Below, piece by piece: positions 43,997 to 56,252 of a DNA stretch of 64,000 nucleotides. Each line of letters starts with the position of its first letter. Within the stretch, counting starts at the first letter, position 1. The DNA lies in NCBI GenBank assembly GCA_977006965.1, contig OZ345354.1, positions 3,645,531-3,709,530 on the forward strand, given 5' to 3'. The notes under the pieces are model-generated. The model saw only the letters and a program-made list of their open reading frames with translations, searched no databases and was not told where the DNA came from. This stretch comes from Phymatolithon calcareum (Eukaryota > Rhodophyta > Florideophyceae > Hapalidiales). Made by a program: the position numbers and the translations under genes.

Positions 43997-44262
43997 AATG
44001 CGCACCGGGTTGCTGAGCGCACCGGCGAGTGCCGGATGAGGAATAGTGAGGAAGCTTCGATCTTTCTCGGTAGTAGGGCTGTGATCGTCGGGCGGATGGT
44101 TGCCTGATGTAGGGAAGGAATGAGGAATAGGATTGTGAGGTGAGGTTGAACTGGAGCTTGCTGGGGAAAATGTTTGGAGTTTAGCTCTTCGTCAGTTCCC
44201 TACCAAACAAATCCTAAGGTAGACGGCCGGCGGGGGCTTATATACCCTTGCTGGTCGCCAAA

Positions 44263-44400
44263 AGTCTAAAATCCTAAGCCACTGTACGTACTAATTAATA
44301 AAGTCGCAAAAAGATTAAACTAATTTGCGCAATATCTAAAATCTTAAGCCAACTGTACGCAATAATTAATACAGTCGCTCAAAACCAATTGCGCATGAAA
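44263..44400. repeat. Two diverged tandem copies, about 68 bp
   Basis: AAAATCCTAAGCCACTGTACG at about 44,269 is repeated as AAAATCTTAAGCCAACTGTACG at about 44,337, each followed by an AATTAATA(A/C)AGTCGC block. Confidence 0.55.
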
Positions 44401-44574
44401 TCTCAAATATTCAGTTGTGAAAACCAAAAAGAATGAAATTTGGGGCGTTGAAAAATTAATTTTCGTTCGCCTATGATAAACCATGGATTTGTCACAACAC
44501 GTGTGGACGTGTCACAACTGGACCGTATGCCATCCATGATGTATCAAAAATTCGGCCGCCACTGAAACATGCGT

Positions 44575-46148
44575 TCACACTGCGTCTTCTTGCCGGCTCA
44601 CTGTCGCCCTTGCGGATACCAAGAATCTTCTCAGCTTCGGGAAGTCCTTGAAGATTATTACCGGCGGCCATGCTTCATGAATTTGGCGTTGTTTCGCATT
44701 CCACTTTCTCCCCTTGAGTCGCAACCGGCGGGGTATCGAGTGCTTGCGGATGAGTCGCCGCCACAGCTTGCTTGTCGCCGGATGGTATCGGGTTAATGCC
44801 AAGGTTCCTTCGGGCTTCGAAGACTCAACGCTTGCGCCAAATAGGTAGTCGCGTCGTTGTTCCCAACGGACTTTTTCCATTTGCGCTTGATATCGCGGCC
44901 GTCGTATCCGCGAGCGATGAGTCCTTTAAAAATCGTGTTCAGCGCTTCTAACCATGCGACTTTGTCCGTACTGTTTCGTAGGCATCGGATGGCTTCTCCC
45001 TGCACTATGGAGAGCTTCATGTGTTTGGGATGACTTGAGTTTGCCGGAAGATAAAGAAAGCGGTTTGTGGGCTTGAAATAGGGACGTAAGTCAAGCATGC
45101 TCTGTTTTGCATGACGTGGTCCTTTGTAAATTTGTAGGTCAAGGAAGATAGCAGAGGTCGCAGATATTTCAAATGTAAAGGAAAGGTTGCACAATGCGTG
45201 AAGGTTTCCCATGAGCTCTCTTGCTTCTTCCTTTGTGCCGATTATTATGAAACCGTCGTCGATATACCGAAGTTGTATTTGGATCGCTCTGTTCTTGCAT
45301 AGAAGATCCTTCAGCTTGAACTACAAGTACAGGTTCGCAAATGCCGGAGCCACCGCCGTTCCTGTTGCGGTAGCTTGACGCTGGCGGTATGTTTTGCCTT
45401 CGAACGAGATGTAGTTGTTGTACATCAGGAGTTTGATGATCTTAAGCCAAAATCCGTCGCGTTCGCTCAATTCCGGGACGTTCTCCTTCAGTATGTCGAT
45501 GGCGTCATGCAGGTCTATATTTGGGTATAGGGCCTCAACGTCGTATGTGAGGAAGACTCCAGGGCGTTCGAACTTGAAGTTGTCTAGAATCTGTGCCACA
45601 GTTTTCGAGTCCTTAGGAATTTCCGGAATCTTGTCGACGACCGTTTGCAACATGGCTGCACATGCTTTGCTCAAAGGCAACAGTATGTACGAGTGTTGAA
45701 CAGTGACTGGCCTTGAGGTAAACATCTTCTTCTTGTGTAGCTTCGGCATGATATAGAATGGTGCCGGCTGAGTGTCGACCCAGGCTAAGCTCATCCATTT
45801 CTTGACAAAGCGTGGATGTACGCGCGCCGTTCCGATTATACGGCGCATGCGTAAACGAATGTCGTCGACAGGAAACTTGTAAACCTCGCCATACGCGCGT
45901 CGGTTTTCCACGTGGTCACGAGCCATGTTAAGGTATATGTGTTTATGAATTGCCACGACGCCGAGATTCTTGTCTGCCATCTTGAGGATAATATCCATCT
46001 TCTTCAGGTCACGCATGCCTTTCGAGACCAGAAGATCGCGCTTCGACCGCCGCGGTTCGCGCACTTGTTGGATATCTCTGCTTATTGCCTTATGCCATGC
46101 TTCGACGCCTATATAGTTTCCGCTGGCACGTAACCCGCCGGATAACAA
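44575..46148 (-). pseudogene. Penelope-like element reverse transcriptase
   Basis: From 46,148 the minus strand encodes a typical Penelope-group polymerase. It has DIILKMADKNLGVVAIHKH, FYIMPKLHKK, VFLTYDVEALYPNIDLHDAI, ATGTAVAPAFANLYL, a TAG at 45321-45323, then the catalytic LRYIDDGFIIIG and FLDLQIYKG. Next is the long segment SSHPKHMKLSIVQGEAIRCL. A frameshift near 44,880 leads to GTLALTRYHPATSKL and PPVIIFKDFPKLRRFLVSA, the usual end of this RT. No GIY-YIG endonuclease is visible downstream. Endonuclease-lacking Penelope elements are known at telomeres in other eukaryotes, which fits this region. One stop and one frameshift; otherwise well preserved. The 5' end overlaps the repeat module at 46,125. 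Confidence 0.82.
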
Positions 46149-46304
46149 ATTTTAATTAAAATACAAGGGGAGTGGCTCGTATCCCGCCGGTTTTTTGATT
46201 ATTCTGAGAGACTCTGCAAAAATGGTATCATTTTCGCAGGTTAAGGCTGGCGGGATACAAGCCAAAGTTGAAATTTACATATTTTTTGTGGCGGGATGCG
46301 AGCC
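46125..46304. repeat. Four-site module E (motif GGCTCGTATCCCGCC)
   Basis: Two direct copies (46125-46139 GGCACGTAACCCGCC; 46174-46188 GGCTCGTATCCCGCC) are followed by two inverted copies (46249-46263 GGCGGGATACAAGCC; 46290-46304 GGCGGGATGCGAGCC). The inverted copies start 41 bp apart, as in modules A and B. CTATATAG precedes the first copy. Between the direct and inverted pairs lies a hairpin (CTGCAAAAATG / CATTTTCGCAG) containing the reverse complement of AACCTGCGAAAA, a core shared with A and B. Confidence 0.65.
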
Positions 46305-47459
46305 ACCTTCCATTTTACCCTCTCTGCGAGACCCTCCCAGATGGCCCATTTTATGAGATTTTCAAGATTGTAAAGTATCATTAAATTCAGCCTGCATCCA
46401 AGTCTCCCAGCACTGGAGCCTACTTTTTAGAAGCTTTTTCGCCGCTCGGCCCCAGGTGGCGCATTTTTTCCCTTACGCGCACAGTTGCGCGCCGGGTACC
46501 GTCCGACAGCTCTCGGCGCGCGCTTTCGAACGGTACTAAGCGCGCAAGTATAAGCTAAATTTTTAGCCAATGCGACTTGCAAAGATTTAGTAGCAGAAGC
46601 GTTCTTCTATGATTCAGATATATTTCAAAATTAGCAATTTCTAATTTCTAAAATAGCACTGCCACGAAATCGAAGTGTGCGAATGCAATCGTGATTTGCA
46701 TTTGTGGGTCCGAAGAACGCAAGCTCTCCGAATCGAAAACAGAGAACATTCACATTTTGAACGTCCTTTTCCGGTGAGTTCGGCATGATTTTGGAAAGAT
46801 AATCTATACTGTTTGATAACTCGGATTAAAAGTAATTCGGGATATTAGGAACTGTACGATAGAAAGGACTGGCCATGGAAAAGACAAGCTCTGAAAGTAA
46901 GCTGGGGATGAAATAGCGTTGATATTTTGACCGATCCTTTTGAGGGCAATCAGCATGAAATTTTGATGTCATTTTCAACTCCTGGATATGTCGAACTGTA
47001 ATCTATTTCGTTGAGAATGGTATTACAACAATCCGTACAAGGGACCCGCTAATGAAACAACGAGCTGTGAAACCAAATTGAGGATGATCACCGTTGAAAT
47101 TTTGAAAGTCCTTATTGACAGAATCTTGCATTACTATTTGAAGTCATTCTCTTCTAATGGAAATTACAAAGATCAATTGTCAGGTTTATGTACGGATGAA
47201 CACCATGACGACAGAATGGATCCACATTAGAAAGAACGATCTGCCTAACGAAATTCAAGACAGGAATCATTCACATTTTAATGGTCCTTTCTGAAGGAAC
47301 TGGGCAACATTTTGGGCAGTCATTCTCTAGCACTGTATTGACCGGAGCAAAAGCGATCGTATTTTCTATAATACGGAGATATTATTATTGAAGAGACCCG
47401 CAACTAATAAGATGAGCCATCAAAAGTGATTAAGGTAGATAAGCATTGAGATTTTGAAC
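46305..47459. other. Intergenic, no gene seen
   Basis: AT-rich with many short stop-interrupted frames. It contains loosely repeated phrases (for example CATTCACATTTTGAACG, CACCGTTGAAATTTTGAAAG, ATTCACATTTTAATGG) at roughly 180-bp intervals. This suggests a very diverged tandem array feeding into the 83-bp array. Confidence 0.4.
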
Positions 47460-48400
47460 GTTATGACTTAACGTGTCAGAGAATGATACAAAGTATAAAG
47501 CAGCTATATACTTTTCATAATAACGGAGATGCAATCACGAATAATAAAAACCAAAAATATAGTACTGTGTCATAATATGATACAAATTTATAGCGGCTTT
47601 ACACTTCGAGTCACAACGGAGAAGCAGTGACAAATGATATACTACTTTGTGTAATATTATGATACAAACTGTATAGCAGCAATATATTTTATATCGTAAC
47701 GGAGAAGCCGTCACCAATACTATACAACCGTGTTTTACATTATGATACTAAGTGTATAGCAGTTATACACATTCTATCATAACGGAGAAGCCGTGACTAA
47801 TAATATACTGCTGTGTGTCACATTATGATACCAAGTGTACAGCAGTTATACAAATTCTATCATAACCGAGAAGCCGGCAGCAATAATGTACTGCAGTGTG
47901 TCACAATAAGATAACAAGTGTACAGCAGCAATACACTTTGTATCATAATCGAGAAGCCATGACCAAGAATATATCGTTGTGTCGAAGAGTATTATACGAA
48001 GTTTATAGCCGCTATACACTTTGTATCATAACGGAGAAGCCGTGACCAAAATATACTTCTGTGTGTTACATTATGATACGAAGTGTATAGCAGCTATACA
48101 CTTTGTATCATAACCGAGAAGCAGTGACCAATAATATACTTCTGTATGTCACATTATGAGTGTATAGCAGCTATACACCTGGCATCATGACCGAGATGCC
48201 GTGACCAATAATATACTTCTGTGTGTCTGATTATGATACTAAATGTATAACAGCTATATACTTGGTATCATAACCGACACGCCGTGACCAATAATATACT
48301 GCCATGTGTCACATTATGCTAGGAAGTGTATAGCAGCAAAATATATTCTATCATAACCGAAAAATCATGACCAATAATATATCGTTCTATATATATTCTT
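47460..48400. repeat. 83-bp tandem array with internal palindrome, about 11 copies
   Basis: A repeated phase marker (CGGAGAAGC or CCGAGAAGC) occurs at 47617, 47700, 47783, 47866, 47949, 48032, 48114, 48191, 48274 and 48357, mostly 83 bp apart. Each unit contains an inverted repeat of the type GATACAAAGTGTATAG / CTATACACTTTGTATC around a short centre, followed by AACCGAGAAGCCGTGACCAA and TAATATACT. The array runs directly into module A at 48,390. Confidence 0.9.
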
Positions 48401-48404
48401 TCGA

Positions 48405-48582
48405 GATATCAAGGTCCAACTCTACCCACTTACTCATATATTTATCTCTTTTCAACTTCATTAGGTATTTCAAGGTCCGACTTTTTGACACATTCAGGGC
48501 ACCCCCTCCAAATGGCCTCTGTGCGCGGACCTTGATATCTCAACCTGCGAAAACAGCCTCTGTGCGCGGACCTTGATATCTC
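48405..48582. repeat. Four-site module A (motif GAGATATCAAGGTCCGCG)
   Basis: Direct copies at 48405-48417 (GATATCAAGGTCC) and 48465-48479 (GTATTTCAAGGTCCG); inverted copies at 48524-48541 and 48565-48582 (both CGCGGACCTTGATATCTC), 41 bp apart. CTATATATATTCTTTCGA precedes the first. The spacer CACCCCCTCCAAATGGCCTC and the core AACCTGCGAAAACAG are shared with module B. Confidence 0.8.
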
Positions 48583-48599
48583 AAAATCACTTTGCGTCC

Positions 48600-49019
48600 T
48601 CCAGCCCGACAAACTGAAGCAGCTGACTTTCTGTCGACCTTTTCCATCTTCAACGGCATGTTTTGACCTCATCATCGTCATCTCCAAGCCGCCCGCCTTC
48701 CCACAGGAGCACCTCACTCCCTTGATCAAATATCAAATCTCGTCCAAATGAGCTCAAAGTAGTCTCTTCACCACTCCTACACCTTCCCCATCATCCAAAA
48801 CAAGATTTCAGCCTGTCACCGTCATGTCGGTGTCGCCCGTCTTCTTCCCCGGCAAGGTCACTACCTTGACCAAAAATCAAAACTCGTCCAAATGAGCTCA
48901 AACTAGTCTCTTCACCACTCCTACACCTTCGCCATCATCCAAAACAAGATTTCAGCCCGTCACCGTCATGTCGGTGTCGCCCGTCTTCTTCCCCGGCAAG
49001 CTCACTACCATGAGCAAAA
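48600..49019 (+). repeat. 144-bp satellite, three copies
   Basis: The anchor GTCATGTCGGTGTC occurs at 48821 and 48965, and a diverged one at 48677, exactly 144 bp apart. The same monomer, with the same period, forms the array at 60.4-61.4 kb. Here in-frame stops prevent a long reading frame. Confidence 0.85.
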
Positions 49020-51220
49020 ATGGCAGAGTTCACTATTTCCAGTTTAAGTATCCTGCAAGACACTAAGCGGACCCTGTATCCTCAGGAATTTTTTGCCGTA
49101 CCCTTAAAGCTCGGTTACAGTCCTCCCTTTCTCCTGTGTCGCGCTCCAAACGCTATACGCTCTGCTCAGTGTGTCACGCCGCAGGTCTCAATTACGCCAT
49201 GTTCCTGTCGTTTACTCATAAATATGATGACAGATTCGAGATCCGCGAGAAGCATAAGATGACAATTGGAATGAGATCGGGTGTGCTGCCGGTGTCAGGT
49301 GCCGGCTCGGGAAGAACACCTGTGCCCAAGGTGGGGCTGATCGATGAGGCGTGATGAAAAAATTTTCATTAACAGTTTTGTGATTCAATATCACAGATCA
49401 TCACTGGGGGAGCGCACTGGTGCCAGAAACAACCTTTTCGTAGATGGTACTGTAGGAGTATTGATATGAGGACAAAAAAGAACACATGTAAGCCATGCAT
49501 GCCGCCGACATTTCTGGCTTTCGGCCATACACGTGTAACATTTCCGCTATCATCCAAATTCGAATCTCGTGTATCCTTCCTTGGTATCTGGATCTCAGAC
49601 CCTTGCACATTGGACATGCAGTTATAAAGGATTGACTGTAGTATCGCCCCGATATGTGCGTGTGAGTGCTGAATTCCACATTATCGCGTTCATCGGGCCG
49701 GCCGGCGCACAGGCAGTCAGTCCTCTTTGTTCCCCTGCGTATGAACGAACGAACGTTGTTATGCATGCAAGTTCAACGTTGCAAACACGCTGTCCCTCCA
49801 TATGCGACGTCAGCTCCGAATCGTGTTCACAGGGATTGTGAATCACAGTGATATCTCTGCTCTTGTTTCCCGTTTTACCTTATCTCGCCACCTGGGCCCT
49901 TCACGTTGTGCCGTGCCGTGCCGTGCGGTTGCAGACGATGTCTTTTGCCTACCTACTGTGCGCGCACTGCGCTCCCATCATTCGAAGCCGGTTCCATTGA
50001 GGAAGCATGGCGCAGAAGTGTAGTCGGTGCCCAATGCCGAGTCGGTGACACAATTCGCGGTCTGCTCCACGGCCTACTCGCTTCAACTCGTACCAGACTG
50101 CTGTCGGTATCGGTACAGAACTAGAAACTGCGGTGAGCTGAATGAAAGGTAAACATTGGCAATGGTTCTACCAAAAACACACACTTTGGGCGTGGAAAGA
50201 GACTCACACAGGATCGGGCTTTCAGTAACACCCACCCGGTTATCACCATCGTGGATCCCGAGAAAGTTCAACATGAACAACCAGTGAGTTTGTCGTATTC
50301 GGGATTACAGTAGAGCTGATGGTGCAGTACCAAAAAAAGCTGGCTACTGTACAGTATGATATCAGAAGGGGAAAGCAGAGGAGGAGGAGGAGGAAAGCAA
50401 AGCATATGACAACCTTACACAACAGCGCGCTTTATTTGAAACTACCGATTCGCATCAAAAAAACAAATATGAAACAAGATTTGCTGTCCAAAATGTTCGC
50501 TTGTATTTGCTGTAGAGACCATTAGGCCATAACATAAGATGTGTGCCCCTGGACTAGGCACCTGTGTGGACCTATGATCTATCATACCCTATATCACGGA
50601 TTTGTATCCCTACAGTACTGTACATTTGCCGCGGGGAATACTAAGGGGCTGATAATCGCGCGCTCATTATGTGGTCAAAACTAATGACAAAACAGCAAGA
50701 TTAGGACTGGCGACACATTCTTTCTAATTTCACCGTTTTTGAAATCATGCCGCCAGCAATGCTGTAACATAGTTCCTCACGCAACTTACACGACTCCAAA
50801 TCTGCATGCACCGAAAGGAGTCGAGATTTTTGCATGAGCATTTTATGATAGACGCGAGCAGGTGTAAATCGAAACTCACAAGAACCAATCGTTCACTTAT
50901 ATCGATATGCTCCATTCGCACCCACACCCTGATTTGTGTTGCATAGAACGGGCCTGTTACACACGCACTCTTCCGTCCGCTACAATTGGAATCTTTGGCT
51001 GGCGCGGCACCGCGAATTGATGCCGCGCCACCTACCTGCGCGTCTTCCGCACCGCAGCAGTCTGCCGCGGCCAGCCGTCATGCTAGCAGCCGCCAGCGCC
51101 GAACTCGCGCCTATTGCGCGTCCATAGCCACTCCGCTGCGACCATGCCGCCCATTGTTCGCAAACGTCGGAGGCCACGCCACCCGCGTTTCCCTTCATGA
51201 AGTTTACCTGACGCACCTCG
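49020..51220. other. Mostly non-coding, one weak frame
   Basis: A plus-strand frame over about 49,085-49,354 ends with YTLCSVCHAAGLNYAMFLSF and a basic tail, but no ATG is placed sensibly. The rest, including the C/G-rich stretch 50,940-51,200, has no recognisable gene. Confidence 0.35.
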
Positions 51221-52180
51221 TTGGCGCTCCTCTTCCACTTCCCTTCATTTGCCTTCGGTTGGGTTTTCGAATCCGACCACAGTTGCTTTTTCCACTGCGA
51301 TCGCGGCAAATTCACCACCCTGCACAAGTTCCTCCGCTGCGACAATTTCCTGCACGCTCACCGCAAAGCCGGGCTCGTCCAGGGCGTCTGCCGGTCAACG
51401 TCCTAGCGTGGCGATCGTGCATTCGCGCGAAAATTCTTCCCGATCCGCGTGTGCCGGAAGAATACCGCGTCCGTTCACAAAGCGCTCGCGCGCAAGCCGA
51501 GAGATGAGACGGAGAAGGTGATGTAGGACGTGCTGCGTTTGCAGGCAAGGGGCAATGCGCTGCGGAATGAAATGCGAATCTCGCGCGACGCGGAGTATGT
51601 GAGGGCGGTGGATAAGCTGACGTCGGGGGCAACGTGCGCGAAGCTGCTGCGATTTATTGCGGATGGGGGGAAGGTGGATTTGCGCTCGCAGTTTGGCAAC
51701 ACAATCTACAAGAAGGTTTCCGCGTACTTGGCCGTCAATGCGCGGATTAGAATGTTTCTCTCGCCTTCGAGTGTGAGAAAAACGCATAGGGTTCGTGATG
51801 AGACGAGGGCAAAGTACCGGCGGAGAATGAAGGGTTTTTTCAACCGTGTGATAGGCGCGATGTCGAAGTTGCAGACAAAGCGAAAGTCGGACATTAGTAA
51901 CGTGCGCAAATGCCTGGGGGGAATCAAGAAGGTTGCGCGGTGGATGCGCGCTGTGCAGAACGAGGCGGTGCAGGTAAGGTTCTACCAGGCGGAGTTCAGG
52001 GAGGTGTGACGGGAAGTTGAGAGGGGACAGAGAAGGGTGGATGAAGTAAAGAGCAAAATCGCGGGCAAGGTGGTAGAGAGGAGTTACCACAGCGAGAGAC
52101 TGACAGAGGAGAAGAAGATTCTAGTGGATACGGTTCGAAGTTTGTCGAAACGGGTTGTTGTGCGGCAGGAGAAGAACTGA
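51221..52180 (+). pseudogene. Basic helical protein, unrecognised, with in-frame stops
   Basis: Frame 2 is coding-like over 900 bp and broken only by stops at about 51,404, 51,524 and 52,007-52,009, not by shifts. Segments read KFTTLHKFLRCDNFLHAHRK, AEYVRAVDKLTSGATCAKLL, FIADGGKVDLRSQFGNTIYK, SAYLAVNARIRMFLS, a very basic stretch (RDETRAKYRRRMKGFF), and a charged helical end to the TGA at about 52,180. Arg/Lys richness and helicity suggest nucleic-acid or coiled-coil interaction. No family recognised. GC content is higher than in the flanks. Confidence 0.45.
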
Positions 52181-53589
52181 AAGTAGAGTGTTCTCAGGGG
52201 TCGGTTAAAATGGATTGACATTGCAATGAATTGCAATCCTCAATAGAAATCGAAGATTGGGTCATTCTGCAGCATTGCAAGTTGCATTGCGCCATCTTTG
52301 GTGATTTCAATACCGATTGCTGAAGTGGCTACACTAATTTATGTACCCTAACTACGTACCAGTCGTGCGCCAGCTGACCAAGAATCGTCGACATCCCGGG
52401 AACCGTACATGTAAGGCATACTTTCATTGATTACACTGTGCTGGCTATTTTCTTACAACGTCACTGTCGATTCCACGTGATAACAGCATATGTAAGCCAA
52501 ACCCTTATCATATTGTACCTTGCTGGCTGCTCATTTGCAACCTGGCAGTATAACGCTTCATGTTCTATGTGCGCTTATACCCTAGTGTGGAACTTATGCG
52601 ACTACATCAGATGCAAGGGAAACCCGCAGGTTGCACCATGCTGGTTTCTCCTTAGCAACCTCGCCGCATAATACACTATGTTCTAATGGGAGTACTTTGT
52701 GTCTTGTAGTTGGGCTTTATAGTGCCGTGAATGTGTGGCTGTTTCTGTTGCAGTGTTTTATGCTTTACATGACCATTAAACGATATTCATCGCCCGAAAT
52801 CATTGCAATTAGGATTTCTACGACTACCAGTATTGCAATTCGCATTGCATCGCCGTGTGAGACGCCCTCCGCATTGGGCATTGTATCTTTTTCTCCAATC
52901 GCTTGCAATGGCATTGTTCCGATCCCTGAGTGTACTACGGAAGGGATGAACGAGTAAATTTTGACGCGTGCAGCTCACGTGACTGCCTGTTGGAGGACGG
53001 AGTCTGTGGTCAGAACGTCGAGAAGCTACGCGGAGACGAGAGCGGGCGAATGTGGTGGAAACAGTAGAACGCACAGCGAAGCTTGGTGGACATGCAGTGT
53101 TTTGCTAGCCCTCATTGCGCGTCTCTCTGCACCAGTTTCACTGCATTTATTTTAGAATGTTTTCGAGGCTGCCTGCACATATCGTAGTATTTACCTGCGT
53201 ACTTCGGAGCACTTGTCCAAGCTATTTCCAAGGCTTTTCTATGGTACACATAAAAATGTCTATGGAGAGGTCTTGTTTGACTGTTCGCCTCAGTTCCATG
53301 TCGAGACATGGATAAGGGTTGTGAAATCAGAGGTTCCTATCATGTTATAGGCTTTCCCACCACCTACTTCGACGACCATGAAGGCCTTCGTAGTTTCTTT
53401 CCGCCATAATACAAGACTGAGAATGTTGACAAGGAAAATAGTGTACAAGATGAGAACTTGGCGTAAAGTAATCGGCCAAATCGACGATGTTATTGTGATT
53501 CTTTTAAGCTCAAAGCCTCTGCAGACTGTAGATTTCTTTGCCTCGAACGTTGGGACATCCATGAAGGGCCATTTATAAGAGAAAGGAAA
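52181..53589. other. Intergenic with CATTGCAAT-rich segments
   Basis: Two segments (about 52,212-52,300 and 52,800-52,925) are rich in GCAATT, CATTGC and ATTGCAAT, partly in opposite orientation. They could be degraded inverted ends of an element. No convincing gene in between. Confidence 0.35.
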
Positions 53590-54640
53590 ATGAGTTTGCT
53601 TGCTGAACGAGATCTTGATGAGAGTCAATTGGAGCAAGAAGTGCAAGCTTTTTTGCAGGAGAACTCTATTGACATTGGGGCGCAATCAGGCCCTCCCGGC
53701 TCCGTGCTCTTGATACCAATCCAGGAGCGCGTTACTTCATCTCGGGATAAGCATGAACCACAAAGGCGTAACAAACAATATGGTGTTATGAAGAGTACGA
53801 AATGCAGTGGGGTGTATACACAAACTGAGAGATATTGGAGTCAATGCTCGAGGCTTTCAGACTGCGACATGCATTAGAATCTTCAAGTCGCTTATTTTGC
53901 CAAAGTGGGAGTATGCACTCCACATGACGCCACTGACAAAGCGATTACAAACAGCAATCGAGTCTGCAGAAGGTTTATTCTACAATTATGTTTTTGGGAC
54001 ATATGCCCAGCACCGCCATGGTAGAATGCGAGCTCTGTGCCGACTAGAACCACCAACCATGAGGAGAAGAAATCAAACGGAAAGGGTTTCTGCGAGTCTA
54101 GTGAGACAAAAGAAGCGCCTCGATGAGGCAGATGAGTATTCTGGGAAAGATGAAGACATTAAGGAGGCAACCAAGGACATAGAGTGCCTCAAGAAAAAGG
54201 GCGACGAAAAGAAATAATTGAGTTGTGGGCAACGGAAGAAGAGGAGATCGCTCGAGATACCAACTGATTCGAAAAATCTACCGGTGGTTCTCCGCGTAAG
54301 AAAAAGGGCGACATGGTTGCGATGCCTACGACTGATATTCATCTGAGCACCTCTCTGGAGAAAACCAGTATTAGGTGCATACTTTGGTGTCACAGCAGTG
54401 ATCGAGCTGGTCGCGCTCCAACGCATTCTATCCTCATCCAAGATTATTCCTGAAATTGAATACGAATGAAAGCGGCTCACTAGAGCGCTTGTTGGGAGAG
54501 AAATACGAATCAAGGATATACTGAATAGTCAAACTACGTCAGCTTAGAAAATCGTGGAAAGCGGCCCAATTAATCTTGAAGAGAGGCCTTGGGAGCTTTT
54601 AAAATACATCAACACATATCCCCTTCAATTACGGGCCTTG
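53590..54640 (+). pseudogene. LINE (non-LTR retrotransposon) reverse transcriptase remnant 1
   Basis: 53590-53877 opens with an acidic helical segment (LDESQLEQEVQAFLQENSID). At about 53,810 the frame 53807-54217 gives LRDIGVNARGFQTATCIRIF then KSLILPKWEYALHMTPL, the thumb region seen after the catalytic domain in LINE polymerases, and a charged tail (KEATKDIECLKKKGDEKK). Further downstream, 54,470-54,640 carries the segment also found at 826-960. Frames are broken repeatedly and the catalytic core is absent. Confidence 0.6.
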
Positions 54641-54855
54641 AACCATAAAACAAATATAAATTTAGGGGAAACTATAAAGGTAACAAACAAGATACGAACG
54701 GAGGAAAAATGTAGCTTCACTCCGTGGCACTTGATGTGGCGAATCCGATTGTATAAGCATGGACTGGTCAAATCAGATTTTCGAACAAGCCGCAAGATAG
54801 GAGCACAGCAAGTAAAAATGGCATAATCAAATCGCACCAATGCCCCAGGCCATAA

Positions 54856-56252
54856 ATGGCAAGCGTAAGTGGAAAGTCTTCTCTTGCAAAATCGGAAAAA
54901 ATGCGTTACAAAGTGATGGCATGGGTTTTCTCTCGAACATCATCATCTGGATTTTGCAATCCCAAATCACACTGCCTGGCTGTCACAAATGCGTACATTG
55001 GTCAGCACATGGTAATTCACGGCAATGACGAAAACAGTTTGTACTGTAGGAATCTCTCTGATATTTGCATGAGCGAGATTGCACTCCAACGCACTCTCGG
55101 GGCTAAGATGATGGACAAAGAGACTGATTATGAATGCAAAAGACTAACTAAGAAGGGAACGGAACGGGCCCTCCTCCGTTACATAGCAGCCATGCTTGAC
55201 CTAAAGTCAGCATACGACCGAGTTCCGAGAGAGGAGCTTATGAGAGAGGTCGATATAACGTTATCTGCAAATCTTGCAACTCTTGCATCCTTCTCCCTGC
55301 AGAAGACCACTTCACTGTGATGAACGACGCAGGAAGAACCCAGGGCACAAGCGAAAGAGGAGTCCCCCAAGGCTCCCCTATTAGTCCCACACTGTTCAAC
55401 ATCCTCATGGATACTCTGGCAGAGAGAGTCACGGCCATTAGCCTCAATGACTCTGACTAGAGCTTTCGTCTAAACATGTTTTCCGATGACGTCATATTAA
55501 TGGCACGAAACGAAGGAGAGCTGCAAAATAGCTCCAGGAATGCTCCGAATGGGCACGTGTCTACCGAATGACCTGGTCTACCCGCAAGTGTGCAGTCAAC
55601 CTCCCGGTCGACGGAGTGGAAAACCCATCATATTGGCAAACGAGGAAATTTAAATATGACGCGCTGCAGATTATTTTGGGACGACTATTGACGCTAACGG
55701 TATTCGCGACGACAAGCTGCTGGAGCGATTCAAAAGCGCAAGCGCCAAGATACGGCTGATGAGCAAGTTAAGCATGACAAGAAGATGATGTAGCACGGAA
55801 AAGAGCATCAGGCTTTTGATATCGTTTATCAGGCCAGTATATGAGTACGCTGCCCATATAGCACCCGACACATTGAGTGTATCGAAAGCAGCAGTTAGAA
55901 TTCAGAAGGACATTGCCAGATACTATTTGGGAAATGGGCAGCGCGGCACTGGAGAAGCCTACTGGAACTGTGCCAAATCGAGCCATGGGAGTTCCGCCGA
56001 CAGCACCTGCTTCGAAAGCTAAGGCGAAGATTACGCAAGATTGTAGAGGAGAACGAAGACACAGGCGAAGAGCAAGAACTCGAAACTCTCGACTGTATAT
56101 GGCAAGGAAACACGACGACAGATATCAAAGCTAGAGCTGGCCTATGGCGAGTATGGGAACAGCAAGAAGAGCACCGTATCAGGAAAATTACGTTCACGTC
56201 AGCCATCATCGTACAGAAAAAGGGTTTCTATGTTAGGATACTTACACTCTGA
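54856..56252 (+). pseudogene. LINE reverse transcriptase remnant 2
   Basis: The frame from an ATG at 54856 ends with AAMLDLKSAYDRVPREELMR (catalytic block A) at about 55,185-55,240. In shifted frames come GVPQGSPISPTLFNILMDTL (block B) at about 55,360-55,420 and NMFSDDVILMARNEGEL (catalytic FxDD block) at about 55,475-55,520. SFIRPVYEYAAHIAPDTLSV (thumb) lies at about 55,820-55,880, and a final frame (EPWEFRRQHLLRKLRRRL... GLWRVWEQQEEHRIRK) ends at TGA 56250-56252. Domain order is normal for a LINE polymerase. Many frameshifts show it is dead. Confidence 0.75.

Noticed and set aside
47460-48400. Possible CRISPR array
   Set aside because: Regular 83-bp units, but the whole unit is repeated with no unique spacers; it is an ordinary tandem repeat in a eukaryotic genome.
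50986-51507. 173-codon Pro/Ala/Arg-rich plus-strand frame
   Set aside because: Out of frame with the better coding signal at 51,221-52,180; composition follows local GC content.
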